Positions 1 through 9,727 are shown, counted from the stretch's first letter. The stretch: 64,000 bases of DNA from Agrobacterium tumefaciens (GCF_013318015.2 NZ_CP115842.1:1487001-1551000); one strand, 5' to 3'. Notes: a model not told the origin generated them from the sequence alone. Made by a program: numbers and translations.

Positions 1-1
1 C

Positions 2-1441
2 GGCAAGGGCGAGGCACTGCGTGTGTCAGACGCGGCCTATCTGCGGATTGACCGGGCGAGCCAGATCGTTGACAGCATCGTCGAAAGCGGTGTGCGTGCC
101 TATGGCATCAATACCGGGGTCGGTGCACTGTCGGACACTGTGGTGGATCGCACCGCGCAGGGTCGGCTTTCGCGCTCCATTATTCTCAGCCATGCCTGCG
201 GTGTCGGACCGTTGTTGGATCCTCGCGAAGTTCGGGCAATCATGGCGGCGCAGATCGCCAATTTCGCTCATGGGCACTCCGGTGTCCGACGCGAGATCGT
301 CTCGCATCTGTCGACGTTTCTGGAACAGGATTGTATTCCCGACGTGCCGTCCCGCGGATCGGCGGGCTATCTGGTGCACAACGCGCATGTTGCGCTTGTT
401 CTGATCGGAGAGGGCCAGGCCCGGCTCGGCGGGCGCATTATGAGTGGACGGGATGCCCTGGCGGCAATGGGACTTCAACCCATCGTGCTGGGTGCCAAGG
501 AAGGGCTGAGCCTCGTCAATGGTACAGCCTGTGCGACCGGTCTTTCCTGCATGGCACTCGCGCGGGCCAATCACCTGCTAGATTGGGCCGATGCCATAGC
601 GGCGCTGACGCTTGAAGCAGCAGGCTGCCAGATCGACGCTTTTGACGAGACGGTTCTCGCGCTGCGTCCCTCGAAGGGAATCGCGGCCGTCGGGGCTGCT
701 CTGCGATCCCGGCTTGAAGGCAGTGGGCTGGTTGCCGCCGCTCATGGCAGGCGGACACAGGACGCGCTAAGCCTGCGTGCCGTGCCGCATGCGCATGGTG
801 CTGCACGCGACATCTTCGATGCCTGCGCCTCCATCGTTGACCGAGAGCTCGCCTCCGTCACCGACAATCCCGCGATCCTTGGCACGCCCAAGCAGCCCAT
901 CGTCTCGTCGGAGGCCCATGCCGTTGCCCCGGCATTGGGGCAGGCGGCAGACAGTCTCGCCATCGCCATTGCACAGATTGCCTCCATGAGCGAGCGCCGT
1001 ATCGACAGGCTGGTCAATCCTCTGGTGAGTGGTCTGCCGCCATTTCTGGCGACCGATGCCGGAAGCCATTCAGGTTTCATGATCGCGCAATATACGGCCG
1101 CAGCCCTTGTCGGCGATAGCAGACGTCTTTCCGCGCCTGCCTCCACAGATGGAGGGCTGACATCGGGATTACAGGAGGATTTCCTCTCTCATCCCACGGC
1201 AGCCGCCAACAAGCTGCTCGCGGTTCTCGACAATGCAGAATATATTCTGGCCATCGAATGGATGGCCGGGGTGCAGGCCCATGATTTCCTGGAAAATGTT
1301 GCCGTGCGGGCAGCCGGAACAAATGCGGTCTACAATCTGCTTCGCGAGCACCTCCAGCCCTATTCGGATGACCGGCCCCTGTCTGCGGACATGGAAAAGG
1401 CAAGGCTGCTCCTGCGTGATTTCTCGCCACCGGATATGTGA
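2..1441 (+). CDS. HAL/PAL-family aromatic amino acid ammonia-lyase homologue, 5' truncated by window edge
   Basis: The reading frame is open to the left edge, so the true start lies outside the window; an internal GTG at 23 gives 472 residues against about 500 for HutH. Family marks are visible: YGINTGVG near residue 27, NGTACATG near 165, TDNPAIL near 280, and SERRIDRL...SGLPPFL...SGFMIAQ followed by QEDFLSHP. In this family the prosthetic MIO group forms from an Ala-Ser-Gly triad and non-oxidatively removes ammonia from histidine, phenylalanine or tyrosine. Here an ungapped alignment to HutH puts Ser-Ala-Gly (bases 359-367) where Ala-Ser-Gly should be, so normal lyase activity is doubtful. 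No other hut genes are visible. The neighbour downstream is convergent. Confidence 0.85.
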   Translation, partial: GKGEALRVSDAAYLRIDRASQIVDSIVESGVRAYGINTGVGALSDTVVDRTAQGRLSRSIILSHACGVGPLLDPREVRAIMAAQIANFAHGHSGVRREIVSHLSTFLEQDCIPDVPSRGSAGYLVHNAHVALVLIGEGQARLGGRIMSGRDALAAMGLQPIVLGAKEGLSLVNGTACATGLSCMALARANHLLDWADAIAALTLEAAGCQIDAFDETVLALRPSKGIAAVGAALRSRLEGSGLVAAAHGRRTQDALSLRAVPHAHGAARDIFDACASIVDRELASVTDNPAILGTPKQPIVSSEAHAVAPALGQAADSLAIAIAQIASMSERRIDRLVNPLVSGLPPFLATDAGSHSGFMIAQYTAAALVGDSRRLSAPASTDGGLTSGLQEDFLSHPTAAANKLLAVLDNAEYILAIEWMAGVQAHDFLENVAVRAAGTNAVYNLLREHLQPYSDDRPLSADMEKARLLLRDFSPPDM

Positions 1442-1464
1442 TTGAAAGCCGTAAGGCTCGTGCC

Positions 1465-2235
1465 TTACATGGTGAAAGGCAGATCGATACCCTTGGCGCG
1501 GATGAAGGGCAGGCCTTTGCGCCGTGCAGTCCAGCCGATAACGTGAAGGCTCCGGGCGGCCGGTTCATGCCGTTGCGCAAGCATCCAGGATTTGCAGTCG
1601 ATCGCGGCAATGTCCGCCCGGCCCTCGGCCACTGCGATGACGGAAGCGCGGTGCGCACCGGTTTCGAGACAATTTTCAAACAGATCGAGGCCCGCGCCTT
1701 CTGCTTCCAGATCGCGTTTCAAGCTGAGATAGCCGGATAATGACTTGTGCTCGTTGAATGCCAGTATTTTCCCGCTAAGAAATCCTTTCGGCAAAGCGGC
1801 CTCACCGGTTCTCGAAGGTTCAGCACCCTCTCCACCGTCGGCTATGCGGGCAATGATGGCGCTGGAATAGAACTCGCCTGCACCACCCTTGATGCCATTA
1901 TAATCGCTCTGTCCAATCACCTGCACATGATCCTCCAGGCCAAACTCCATTGGCCCCCAGCAGGTGCCGGAGATCAGCAGAGCCGGATGTCGCCAGAGCA
2001 CCGCAAGATCCAATGCATCGGGATCGAGCGTGGCAGGGTCTGCGGCAATGATGGCGCCGTCCTTTCCACGAATACCTCCCGGAACCGCCGGCATATCGCC
2101 GTTGCGTCTGGTGAGGCCTTTGGGAGCGTCGATACCCTTTGCTAAAAAACGGGTGCGCATATCGGCCCACAGCCTGTCCGTCTCATTGCGCAGTTCGGGC
2201 CAGTCATACATTGGCAGTGCCGCGATCCATGTCAC
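1465..2235 (-). CDS. PhnD-like phosphate/phosphonate ABC substrate-binding family protein
   Basis: This 256-residue protein has the pattern of the PhnD-like periplasmic-binding superfamily: an opening ALPMYDWPE segment, a central LLISGTCWGP segment, and a late VIAVAEGRADIAAIDC segment, which is the hinge/ligand region typical of the family. No signal peptide is evident, unlike transport-dedicated PhnD, so it may be a cytoplasmic ligand-binding or enzyme-like relative. Its start overlaps the stop of the upstream desaturase by four bases, so the two are probably co-translated. No permease or ATPase lies next to it, so a transport role is unproven. Confidence 0.7.
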   Translation of the reverse strand: MTWIAALPMYDWPELRNETDRLWADMRTRFLAKGIDAPKGLTRRNGDMPAVPGGIRGKDGAIIAADPATLDPDALDLAVLWRHPALLISGTCWGPMEFGLEDHVQVIGQSDYNGIKGGAGEFYSSAIIARIADGGEGAEPSRTGEAALPKGFLSGKILAFNEHKSLSGYLSLKRDLEAEGAGLDLFENCLETGAHRASVIAVAEGRADIAAIDCKSWMLAQRHEPAARSLHVIGWTARRKGLPFIRAKGIDLPFTM

Positions 2236-3275
2236 GACGGAATTTCCAGTCTCGCGTCTTGTTCCTGCATCGCATGGTCAGAAAAAATCAGAGCGGCAGG
2301 CACGACGGGTGACGCGATTAAAACTTGCTCGTCCCGTCTCAAGACAGGATGCGCTACCGGTTCCTTGGCCTTGAAGGCGAAAGCGCGGAACACCTCGAAA
2401 TAATTGCTGAACACATATCCGTCATTCATCTTCTGCCACTCCGCCCGCCTCTCGCTGTAGAGGGAGGGCAATTTATACCAGGCGGCTGTCGGCATTTTGT
2501 GATGCACGAAATGCAGGTTGTTATAGAGAAACAGTGGAGCCAGGATGGAGTTTTCAACAATGATCGTTCTCCCATCCGGCTGTTCGGACCATTGATGTTC
2601 GCAATAGGAGCGAATGGCAATGATGGATATGCCCAGATAGGCCGCCACACTGACATAGAGCCAGATTGGAACGCCGAAAATCAGGGATATGACCAGCAGT
2701 GTCGGAACAAGTCCGGCCAGATGCAGGGTCCAGGCATATATCACCCGCCGATCACCCTGCGCGATCTTGCGCCATTCGGATATCGTGAAACCAATAACCA
2801 TCAGCGGAGGGCCGATGACCAGACGCCCGATGAACGTATTGTTCCATCCCAACAGGACCTTGAGGAACGACGGCATCTTTTGCCAGTCGCCCATAGCCCG
2901 GTAATAGCTTTCCGGATCGTCGAATGGGTCGGTCAGACGCTCGTCTGCATGGTGTTGCAGATGCGTGCGCTTGTAACTGCGATAGGGGTAGAAAATCCCG
3001 AGCGGCAGAAAGACCAAAGCTTCGTTCAGTCGTGCATTGCGCGTAGGGTGCCCATGCAGAACCTCGTGCTGGAGGGAGGAGTGCAGGGCAACTGCAATGC
3101 CCATGAGCACCAGAGAAACGATTGGAAACAACGGATACAGAAAATATCCTGCGAAAATCCAGAGACCGTAACAGACCGCCAACAGCGAGACTGTTGGCCA
3201 TTCAATTCGGTCACGCGTTCTTCTGCGGCGCACGCCAGTCAGCCGCGCCGTCTTCTTTGCCAATATGTCTGTCAT
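2232..3275 (-). CDS. Membrane fatty acid desaturase-type di-iron protein
   Basis: The 347-residue protein shows the three histidine clusters of membrane-bound desaturases/hydroxylases: HSSLQHEVLHGH near residue 65, HLQHH near residue 106, and HFVHHKMP near residue 257. They are spread between hydrophobic spans (for example near residues 30-60 and 190-220). Such enzymes insert a double bond or hydroxyl into lipid acyl chains or carotenoids using a di-iron centre at the membrane. It is first of a two-gene unit with the PhnD-like protein and is divergent from an XRE regulator, with a candidate operator in the shared gap. The substrate cannot be told from sequence. Confidence 0.85.
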   Translation of the reverse strand: MTDILAKKTARLTGVRRRRTRDRIEWPTVSLLAVCYGLWIFAGYFLYPLFPIVSLVLMGIAVALHSSLQHEVLHGHPTRNARLNEALVFLPLGIFYPYRSYKRTHLQHHADERLTDPFDDPESYYRAMGDWQKMPSFLKVLLGWNNTFIGRLVIGPPLMVIGFTISEWRKIAQGDRRVIYAWTLHLAGLVPTLLVISLIFGVPIWLYVSVAAYLGISIIAIRSYCEHQWSEQPDGRTIIVENSILAPLFLYNNLHFVHHKMPTAAWYKLPSLYSERRAEWQKMNDGYVFSNYFEVFRAFAFKAKEPVAHPVLRRDEQVLIASPVVPAALIFSDHAMQEQDARLEIPS

Positions 3276-3348
3276 TTCATACTCTTGATGCCCCTGTCAC
3301 CGTAGGGTCGCATCAGTCTCAGCCAGCCACAACGGGTTTATGGTGACC

Positions 3349-3371
3349 AACTGTTGATTTTGATAACAGTT
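3349..3371. promoter_or_regulatory. Inverted repeat in divergent desaturase/XRE promoter region
   Basis: AACTGTT at 3349-3355 and AACAGTT at 3365-3371 form a perfect 7-bp inverted repeat with a 9-base AT-rich spacer. A direct repeat TATGGTGA flanks it (near 3339 and 3379). Placement between divergent genes, one encoding an HTH regulator, suggests an operator. The binding protein is inferred, not shown. Confidence 0.5.
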
Positions 3372-3410
3372 TAAGCATTATGGTGATAATTATAAACAAA
3401 CGGGTGAATT

Positions 3411-4247
3411 ATGGACAAACGTGCGCTCGCAGAATTGTTTCGTGCCCGCCTGATCCAGCTGGTGAACAGGTCAGAAGACAGCCAGGCGTCTTTTGCCGCC
3501 GCCATTGGCATTGATCGATCAGCACTTTCGCAATTGCTTTCCGGTGATTCGGCGCGGCTTCCGCGTGTGGAGACGCTGCTGAATATCGCCGAGCGACATT
3601 CCGTCTCGCTCGACTGGCTACTCGGTCTTTCCCATGATCAGGGGTTGATGGGGGAATTGCGGCCAAGTTTCGAGATCGAGGAGGGCGGTGCTGATTATAC
3701 GGATACGCTGTTGATGAAGTGGCATGCGGAAGCTGCAGGCACCAAAATCCGTTATGTTCCGGCACGCATTCCCGATCTGCTTCGCACACCCGAGATCATC
3801 GCTTTCGAGGCCATGGGCGCGCATCAGAGTGTGATGGCGCAGGCCAGCGAAACGGCGTTTCGACTCGATTATAATCGCCAGCCTGGTACCGATATGGAAG
3901 TTTGCATGCCGCTCGAAACGCTGGAAGCTTTTGCGCAGGGGCGCGGTATGTGGAGCGGTTTGGACCGCGAGACACGTGCCGAACAACTCAAACATATGTC
4001 GGGACTTATCAGCGAGCTATACCCATCATTCCGGCTGTTTCTGTTCAATGAAAAAGAACGCTTTTCCGTGCCCTATACGATCTTCGGTTCGCAACGGGCA
4101 GCACTTTTCGTCGGCGCCATGTATCTTGTACTCAACAACGCTGAAGCCATCCGTAAGATGCAACGTCACTTCGACGAGCTGATACGTTTTACCCGCATTC
4201 ATGCCCATGAAACCGCGGATTTTGTTATGAATTTGGACGTCGCTTAG
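3411..4247 (+). CDS. XRE-family helix-turn-helix regulator with C-terminal ligand-type domain
   Basis: Residues about 8-65 form a Cro/C1-type helix-turn-helix: SQASFAAAIGIDRSALSQLLSG contains the recognition helix and is followed by a PRVETLLNIAERHSVSLDWLLG segment. The remaining 210 residues form a separate domain (YVPARIPDLLRTPEI, then a long alpha/beta region) of the general type found C-terminal to XRE domains that sense small ligands. It is 278 residues long. It is divergent from the desaturase gene and probably controls that operon and itself through the repeat at 3349-3371; that link is inference from position. Confidence 0.8.
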   Translation: MDKRALAELFRARLIQLVNRSEDSQASFAAAIGIDRSALSQLLSGDSARLPRVETLLNIAERHSVSLDWLLGLSHDQGLMGELRPSFEIEEGGADYTDTLLMKWHAEAAGTKIRYVPARIPDLLRTPEIIAFEAMGAHQSVMAQASETAFRLDYNRQPGTDMEVCMPLETLEAFAQGRGMWSGLDRETRAEQLKHMSGLISELYPSFRLFLFNEKERFSVPYTIFGSQRAALFVGAMYLVLNNAEAIRKMQRHFDELIRFTRIHAHETADFVMNLDVA

Positions 4248-4391
4248 TCCTGTGACGGGTACCAGCTTTCGCACATCATCGAACCGGTTTGCTACGTGGC
4301 GATATGGTCGGGATTGAACAGGAGAGGAAGGCCGCCATGGCCGCGAAATAACGACCTCCTCCACAAACCGGATCTTTTGTAACGGCGCCAG

Positions 4392-4414
4392 AAAAAGCCC
4401 GGCAGTGCCGGGCT
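4392..4414 (-). terminator. Rho-independent terminator of the opp operon
   Basis: On the minus strand AGCCCGGC (4414-4407), a 3-base loop and GCCGGGCT (4403-4396) are followed directly by a T run. The hairpin lies just downstream of the fused ATPase stop codon at 4420. Confidence 0.85.
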
Positions 4415-4419
4415 GTAAT

Positions 4420-6030
4420 CTATGATGTTACTTCGGCCGAAAACGCGGATTTGATCAGTGTTTTGGTATATTCAGCCGCCGGCCGCTCGAATATCGCGTC
4501 CGTTTCTCCCTCTTCGACAATCTTCCCGTTTCTCATCACGATGACATAATCCGAAATGGCTTTGATGACAGAGAGGTCGTGGCTGATGAAGATGTAGGAA
4601 AGGTTGTGCGTTTTCTGCAAATTACGCAAGAGATCGATAACTTGGCCTTGAATGGATCGGTCCAGCGCCGATGTAGGTTCATCGAGAATGACGACATCTG
4701 GTTTGAGGATGATCGCGCGGGCAATTGCGATACGCTGACGTTGCCCGCCTGAAAACTCGTGCGGGTAGCGGTTGCGGGCGGCGGGATCGAGGCCGACTTC
4801 TTTCAGCGCTTCTATTGCTCGCTCGTCGCGCTGCGCGCGGCTGAGCTGTGGGTCGTGCACAAACAGACCCTCAGTGATGATCTCTCCAACAGTCTGCCTT
4901 GGCGAAAGAGATCCATACGGATCCTGGAACACGAGCTGCAGCTGCCGCCGCAATGGCCTCATTGCCGTTCGGCCAAGTCCGGTGATTTCCGTCTTGCCGA
5001 AGAAAATGCGGCCTTCTGCAGTGACAAGGCGCAGAAGCGCGCGACCGAGCGTGGACTTGCCTGATCCGGATTCACCGACTATGCCGATGGTCTGCCCTTG
5101 ATGAAGGCTGACATTAACGCTGTCCACGGCCCTGAAAGCCCGTGACTTCGACAGGAAGCCGCCCGGGATCACATAATCGATCGTGACGTTCTGGCCAGAG
5201 AGAACGACCGGCGCTTCTTTGCCGACCGGCGGCTTGTGGCCGCGGGGTTCGGCATCGAGAAGCATCCTCGTATAGTCCGCCTGCGGGCGCTCGAAGATCT
5301 CTTCCGTCGGACCGGTTTCAACGATCTCGCCTCGGCGCATAACCGCAACACGATCGGCAAAATGTCTGACGACACCGAGATCGTGCGTTATCAGCACCAC
5401 TGCCATGCCGAAGCGCTGCTGCAACGACTTCAGAAGATCGAGAATCTGCGCCTGGATTGTCACGTCGAGCGCGGTGGTTGGCTCATCCGCGATCAGAATA
5501 TCCGGCTCGTTTGCCAGCGCCATGGCGATCATGACGCGTTGGCGCTGGCCGCCGGAAAGCTCATGCGGGTAGCTGTCGATGCGCCGCTCCGGGTCCGGAA
5601 TACCGACAAGTTTCAGAAGCTCGAGAACGCGTGCCCTCGCTTCCTTCTTGCTGCCGCCCCGGTGATGGACGATTGGCTCGGCGATCTGCGCGCCGATCCT
5701 GTAAAGCGGATCGAGCGAGGTCATCGGCTCCTGGAAAATCATGGTGATTTTCGCGCCACGGATTTTGTTCAGCTCGTTGACCGGCAAGCCTACCAACTCG
5801 CGTCCACGATATTGCGCCGAGCCTTGAATGACGCCGTTGGAAGCCAAGAGGCCCATGATGCCCATCATGGTCTGGCTTTTGCCGGAGCCAGATTCCCCGA
5901 CGACAGCGAGCGTTTCACCCTGCTTTACGTGGAGATCGACACCTTTGACGGCGTTGACGGTGCCGTCTGGCGTGGCAAAATCGACCTTGAGATTGCGGAC
6001 GGTGAGAATGTTTTCAGATGTCGTATTCAT
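4420..6030 (-). CDS. Oligopeptide ABC transporter ATPase, fused OppD-OppF type
   Basis: Two complete ABC ATPase domains lie in tandem. The first has Walker [10 protein letters not shown], signature LSGGQRQR and Walker [13 protein letters not shown]. The second has [17 protein letters not shown] and [12 protein letters not shown]. This equals OppD plus OppF (or DppD-DppF, YejF-like) in one chain of about 536 residues and energises peptide import at the inner membrane. An ATG at 6060 is also in frame, but the ATG at 6030 sits one base after the oppC stop and is the better start. It is the last gene of the oppA-B-C-DF operon, before the terminator at 4392-4414. Confidence 0.9.
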   Translation of the reverse strand: MNTTSENILTVRNLKVDFATPDGTVNAVKGVDLHVKQGETLAVVGESGSGKSQTMMGIMGLLASNGVIQGSAQYRGRELVGLPVNELNKIRGAKITMIFQEPMTSLDPLYRIGAQIAEPIVHHRGGSKKEARARVLELLKLVGIPDPERRIDSYPHELSGGQRQRVMIAMALANEPDILIADEPTTALDVTIQAQILDLLKSLQQRFGMAVVLITHDLGVVRHFADRVAVMRRGEIVETGPTEEIFERPQADYTRMLLDAEPRGHKPPVGKEAPVVLSGQNVTIDYVIPGGFLSKSRAFRAVDSVNVSLHQGQTIGIVGESGSGKSTLGRALLRLVTAEGRIFFGKTEITGLGRTAMRPLRRQLQLVFQDPYGSLSPRQTVGEIITEGLFVHDPQLSRAQRDERAIEALKEVGLDPAARNRYPHEFSGGQRQRIAIARAIILKPDVVILDEPTSALDRSIQGQVIDLLRNLQKTHNLSYIFISHDLSVIKAISDYVIVMRNGKIVEEGETDAIFERPAAEYTKTLIKSAFSAEVTS

Positions 6031-6031
6031 G

Positions 6032-7162
6032 TCAACGATCCTTGGGATCGAGTGCATCACGCAATCCGTCGCCTACGAAGTTCAGCGAAAAAAGCGTCAG
6101 CACGAAGAAGATTGCCGGGAATATCAGTAACCACGGGGCCGACTGAATATTGTTGGCGCCTTCGGAAATGAGCGCGCCCCAGCTCGTGAGCGGTGCCTGA
6201 ACGCCAAGCCCCAGGAAGGAGAGAAAGCTTTCAAGAAGTATGACCTTCGGGACAACGACCGTCACGAACACGACCACGGGACCGATGGTGTTGGGGATGA
6301 TGTGACGGCGGATGATCTGCCAGTCGCTCAAACCCAAGGCCTGAGCTGCCGCCACAAATTCCCGCCGTTTCAAGGCAAGCGTCTGGCCACGCACGATACG
6401 CGCCATATCCAGCCACTCCACTGCGCCAATGACAAGGAAGATCAGGATGAAGCTACGCCCGAAGAAAACCACGAGAACCACGACCAGGAAGACGAAGGGC
6501 AGCGAATAGAGGATCTCGACGAAACGCATCATTACATTGTCGACGCGCCCGCCGATGTAACCCGCCGTAGCGCCGTAAAGCACGCCGATGCCGAGCGAAA
6601 CGAGGCTGGCGAGAACGCCGACGGCAATGGAGATCTGGCCGCCCAGCATTACGCGAGCCAGCATGTCGCGACCGTTTGAATCTGTGCCGAAGAAGAAGTA
6701 TTCGCGATTGACATCGCCTTCCAACTTAAGCGTTCGACCATCATCTTCCGTAGCAACGACTTTCGTGTTTTCGAATTCGTTGGCGCGGTCGAAATAACGT
6801 GTCGTGCGCGGGTCAATCGGGCTGGTGGAGTTAACCGTTGCCGTGAAAGTCTGCCCTTCGACGGCAAACTCCTTCAGTTCGACGCGCGCACGGCCTGCCA
6901 CACCTTCCATGACGCTCTGGAGGTTGTTCACGTCCGGGCGCGGCTCGAGGCTTGGCGCGACGGAGACGTAGGACGAAAACACCTGATCATAGGTGTGTGA
7001 AAGGAAATGCGGGCCGATAAATGAGAAAAGTGTGATCAGCACAAGCATGATGGAGCCAGCCATGGCGGCCTTGTTTCGTCTGAAACGCAGGGCTGCAAGC
7101 TGGAACAGGCTTCGGCTTTTCACCGATGGCTGAGGGGCGATATTGCCGGAGATATCAGTCAT
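6032..7162 (-). CDS. oppC: Oligopeptide ABC transporter permease, OppC type
   Basis: The 376-residue inner-membrane permease carries the N-terminal OppC segment (SLFQLAALRFRRNKAAMAG), a first membrane span near residues 37-55, then an extended periplasmic stretch of roughly 100 residues before the remaining spans. The EAA loop is visible as EFVAAAQALGLSDWQIIRRHIIPN. It overlaps the end of oppB by eight bases and is followed after one base by the ATPase start, so the genes are translationally coupled. OppC pairs with OppB as the transmembrane channel for peptides. Confidence 0.88.
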   Translation of the reverse strand: MTDISGNIAPQPSVKSRSLFQLAALRFRRNKAAMAGSIMLVLITLFSFIGPHFLSHTYDQVFSSYVSVAPSLEPRPDVNNLQSVMEGVAGRARVELKEFAVEGQTFTATVNSTSPIDPRTTRYFDRANEFENTKVVATEDDGRTLKLEGDVNREYFFFGTDSNGRDMLARVMLGGQISIAVGVLASLVSLGIGVLYGATAGYIGGRVDNVMMRFVEILYSLPFVFLVVVLVVFFGRSFILIFLVIGAVEWLDMARIVRGQTLALKRREFVAAAQALGLSDWQIIRRHIIPNTIGPVVVFVTVVVPKVILLESFLSFLGLGVQAPLTSWGALISEGANNIQSAPWLLIFPAIFFVLTLFSLNFVGDGLRDALDPKDR

Positions 7163-8078
7163 GTCTGACCCTCGGATCGAGCAGGCCGTAGAGAATATCG
7201 ACCACGAGATTGAACAGGATCACAAAAATGGCGATGAGAACGACAGTTCCCATGACCAGCGTGTAGTCGCGATTGATGGCGCCAAGAACGAAGTAGCGGC
7301 CGACACCGGGAATGGTGAAGATCGTCTCGATGACCGCCGAGCCTGTCAGCAGCGCTGCGGCGCAAGGCGCAAGATATGAAACGACCGGCAGCATCGCCGC
7401 GCGCATGGCGTGAATCACCACGACGCTGCGAGACGGGAGGCCATAGGCCCTGGCGGTGCGGATATGGTCCATGCGCAGAGCCTCGATCATTGCACCGCGC
7501 GTCAGACGCGCGATGACCGCAAGCTGCGGCAAGGCGAGCGCGATCATCGGAAGAATGAGATAACGTAGCGACCCATCACCCCAGCTACCTGCGGGCAGAA
7601 GCCCCAGCAAGACGGCGAAGATAAGCGTGAGGACAGGTGCGACGACGAAGTTCGGCACGGTGATGCCGATGGTCGAGATGGACATGATGGAGAAATCGAA
7701 GGTGCTATTCTGCCTGAGTGCGGCAAAGGTGCCGGCAAGAATGCCGCCGACCAACGCCAGCAAAAGAGCATAGCAACCGAGCTGCAGCGAATAGGGCAGG
7801 CCTTTGCCGATCAACTGGGCGACGGTGTTGTCCTTGTAGATGTAGCTCGGACCGAAATCGCCGGTGGCGGCGTTGCCGAGATAGATGAGATACTGGCGCC
7901 ACAATGGTTCATCCAGATGATAGGTTCTCATCAGGTTTTCCATGGTTTGCGGGGGCAGGGGCCGCTCGAGGTTGAACGGACCGCCCGGTGCGAAACGCAT
8001 CAGGAAAAACGAAATCGTGACGACGATGAACAATGTCGGCACGGCGCTCGCCAAACGGCGCAGGATAAATGAAATCAT
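7155..8078 (-). CDS. oppB: Oligopeptide ABC transporter permease, OppB type
   Basis: The start at 8078 (MISFILRRLASAVPTLF) is chosen over an in-frame ATG at 8117 because a GGAG box lies about 12 bases upstream and because OppB/DppB proteins begin with this hydrophobic segment. The product has about 307 residues with six predicted spans, the typical early FFLMRFAPGGPF and an EAA-like loop (HIRTARAYGLPSRSVVVIHAMR). It forms the membrane channel with OppC. Confidence 0.88.
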   Translation of the reverse strand: MISFILRRLASAVPTLFIVVTISFFLMRFAPGGPFNLERPLPPQTMENLMRTYHLDEPLWRQYLIYLGNAATGDFGPSYIYKDNTVAQLIGKGLPYSLQLGCYALLLALVGGILAGTFAALRQNSTFDFSIMSISTIGITVPNFVVAPVLTLIFAVLLGLLPAGSWGDGSLRYLILPMIALALPQLAVIARLTRGAMIEALRMDHIRTARAYGLPSRSVVVIHAMRAAMLPVVSYLAPCAAALLTGSAVIETIFTIPGVGRYFVLGAINRDYTLVMGTVVLIAIFVILFNLVVDILYGLLDPRVRHD

Positions 8079-8131
8079 GATTTTCAGGCTCCGACATGGC
8101 ACGGTGGTTTCGGCCACCGTGCCAGCACTGC

Positions 8132-9727
8132 TTATTCGGAAACGCTCAGGAAGCGGCTGAGGTGTTCGTTAGCAGCATTGTCTTCCCAACCCTTCACGCG
8201 GTTGGAAACCAGCCACAGGTCCGCCTGTGTGAGAAGCGGAGCAACCGGCTGTTCCTTCATGAGGATGGTTTCTGCCTCGTGCAACAGTTTGGAGCGAGCA
8301 GCAGGATCCTTTTCGTCATAGGACTTCTGCATCAGCGCATCATATTCGGCATTATTGAACTTCGAGTAGTTGAAGGTCTTGTTGGAGGATACCGAAAGGG
8401 CGAGGAAGTTTTCCGCATCCGCATAGTCGGCAACCCAGCCTGCACGCGCAACGTTGTACTTGCCGCCTTCCTGCAGGTAGCCGTAATGGGAGGCGACGTC
8501 GAGGTTCACCAGTGACACTTTCGCGCCAAAGGTATTTTTCCACATGTCCGCAATAGCGGTGGCAACGCGCTCATGGTTCGGGTTGGTGTTGTAGCGAATT
8601 TCGACGGAAAGCGGCTTGCCGCCCTCGCCGTAACCGGCTTCCTTCATGAGTTTGACGGCTTCGTCTTCACGATCGAGTTGCGACAGCGTCGCAAACTCTG
8701 CTTTCGCAGGCTCACCGTAGGAGTCCATGCCCGGAGGAACCATGGAGTAGGCGGGAACCTGCGAACCGCTGTAGATTTCCTTGGCGAGAAAATCGCGGTC
8801 GACTGCCATGGACAGGGCTTGACGGACGCGGACATCGTTATACGGCGCTTCACGCGTGTCGAAGGTATAGTAATAGGTCGCAAGCGTCGGCGAAACGTGA
8901 ACCTGTTCGCCATAGGCCTTGCGCAGACGGTCGATCTGGTCCGCGGAAAAGTTGTAGGCGAGGTCCATTTCCTTGGCTTCGAAACGACGAACGGATGCGG
9001 CCTGGTCGTCGATCGGGTAGAAGATGACCTTGTCGATCTTGGTGTTCGATGCGTCCCAGAAGTTGGTGTTCTTGACCACCGTCAAGCTGTCATTGGGAAC
9101 ATGCGCTTCAAGCTTGTAAGCACCGTTCGAGACCATGACGCCCGGCTTTACGAAGTTGGTTCCGTTCTTGTCAAAGCTTGCCTTCGAGATCGGCAGAGCT
9201 GTCTGGTGGGCAAGGAGTTCAAGGAAGAACGGTGTTGAGCGCTCGAGTGTGATCTCAAGGGTCTTGTCATCCACGGCCTTGACGCCAAGCTGGTCAACCG
9301 AAGTTTCGCCCTTGTTTATCTTCTCGGCGTTCTTGATCGGATAAAGAATATTCGCATATTTTGCTGCGGTCTTCGGGTCTTCGACGCGCTGATAGGAGAA
9401 AACAAAATCTCCAGCCGTTACCGGAGTGCCATCCGACCACTTCGCATCTGCACGCAGTTTGAACGTGTAGACGGTACCATCCTCAGACAGCGTCCAGCTT
9501 TCCGCCGTACCGGGAACGATCTTGCCGGCAGCATCGTAAATGGTGAGACCTTCATAAAGGTCTTTGAGGATAAAGGCTTCGATATTGATCGAGGTCTGTG
9601 CCTGATCGAGCGTCTGAGGCTCCCCGGAATTGCCGCGGTGAAGAACTGTTTCTGCAAGTGCGGAACTTGCGCCAATCAGAAGCGATCCTACCAGCAGCGT
9701 GGCGCGAGTTGTTGTTTTTATCGACAT
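8132..9727 (-). CDS. oppA: Oligopeptide ABC transporter periplasmic binding protein
   Basis: This 531-residue SBP_bac_5 family protein has an N-terminal signal peptide (basic start, hydrophobic core, cleavage after SALA near residue 25). Typical OppA segments follow: HRGNSGEPQTLDQAQ, KDLYEGL, GTAESWTLSEDGTVYTFKLR and DVRVRQALSMAVDR. A strong GGGAGGG ribosome site precedes the ATG at 9727. It binds peptides in the periplasm and delivers them to OppB/OppC. It is the first gene of the operon, so the promoter should lie in 9728-9830. Confidence 0.92.
   Translation of the reverse strand: MSIKTTTRATLLVGSLLIGASSALAETVLHRGNSGEPQTLDQAQTSINIEAFILKDLYEGLTIYDAAGKIVPGTAESWTLSEDGTVYTFKLRADAKWSDGTPVTAGDFVFSYQRVEDPKTAAKYANILYPIKNAEKINKGETSVDQLGVKAVDDKTLEITLERSTPFFLELLAHQTALPISKASFDKNGTNFVKPGVMVSNGAYKLEAHVPNDSLTVVKNTNFWDASNTKIDKVIFYPIDDQAASVRRFEAKEMDLAYNFSADQIDRLRKAYGEQVHVSPTLATYYYTFDTREAPYNDVRVRQALSMAVDRDFLAKEIYSGSQVPAYSMVPPGMDSYGEPAKAEFATLSQLDREDEAVKLMKEAGYGEGGKPLSVEIRYNTNPNHERVATAIADMWKNTFGAKVSLVNLDVASHYGYLQEGGKYNVARAGWVADYADAENFLALSVSSNKTFNYSKFNNAEYDALMQKSYDEKDPAARSKLLHEAETILMKEQPVAPLLTQADLWLVSNRVKGWEDNAANEHLSRFLSVSE

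Noticed and set aside
1451..1468. Stem-loop GTAAGGC/GCCTTAC between convergent genes as a terminator
   Set aside because: It has no T run and overlaps the stop codon of the minus-strand gene; too weak to call.
2325..3305. Plus-strand open frame of 326 codons across the desaturase gene
   Set aside because: The desaturase histidine boxes are on the minus strand; the plus-strand product has no motif.
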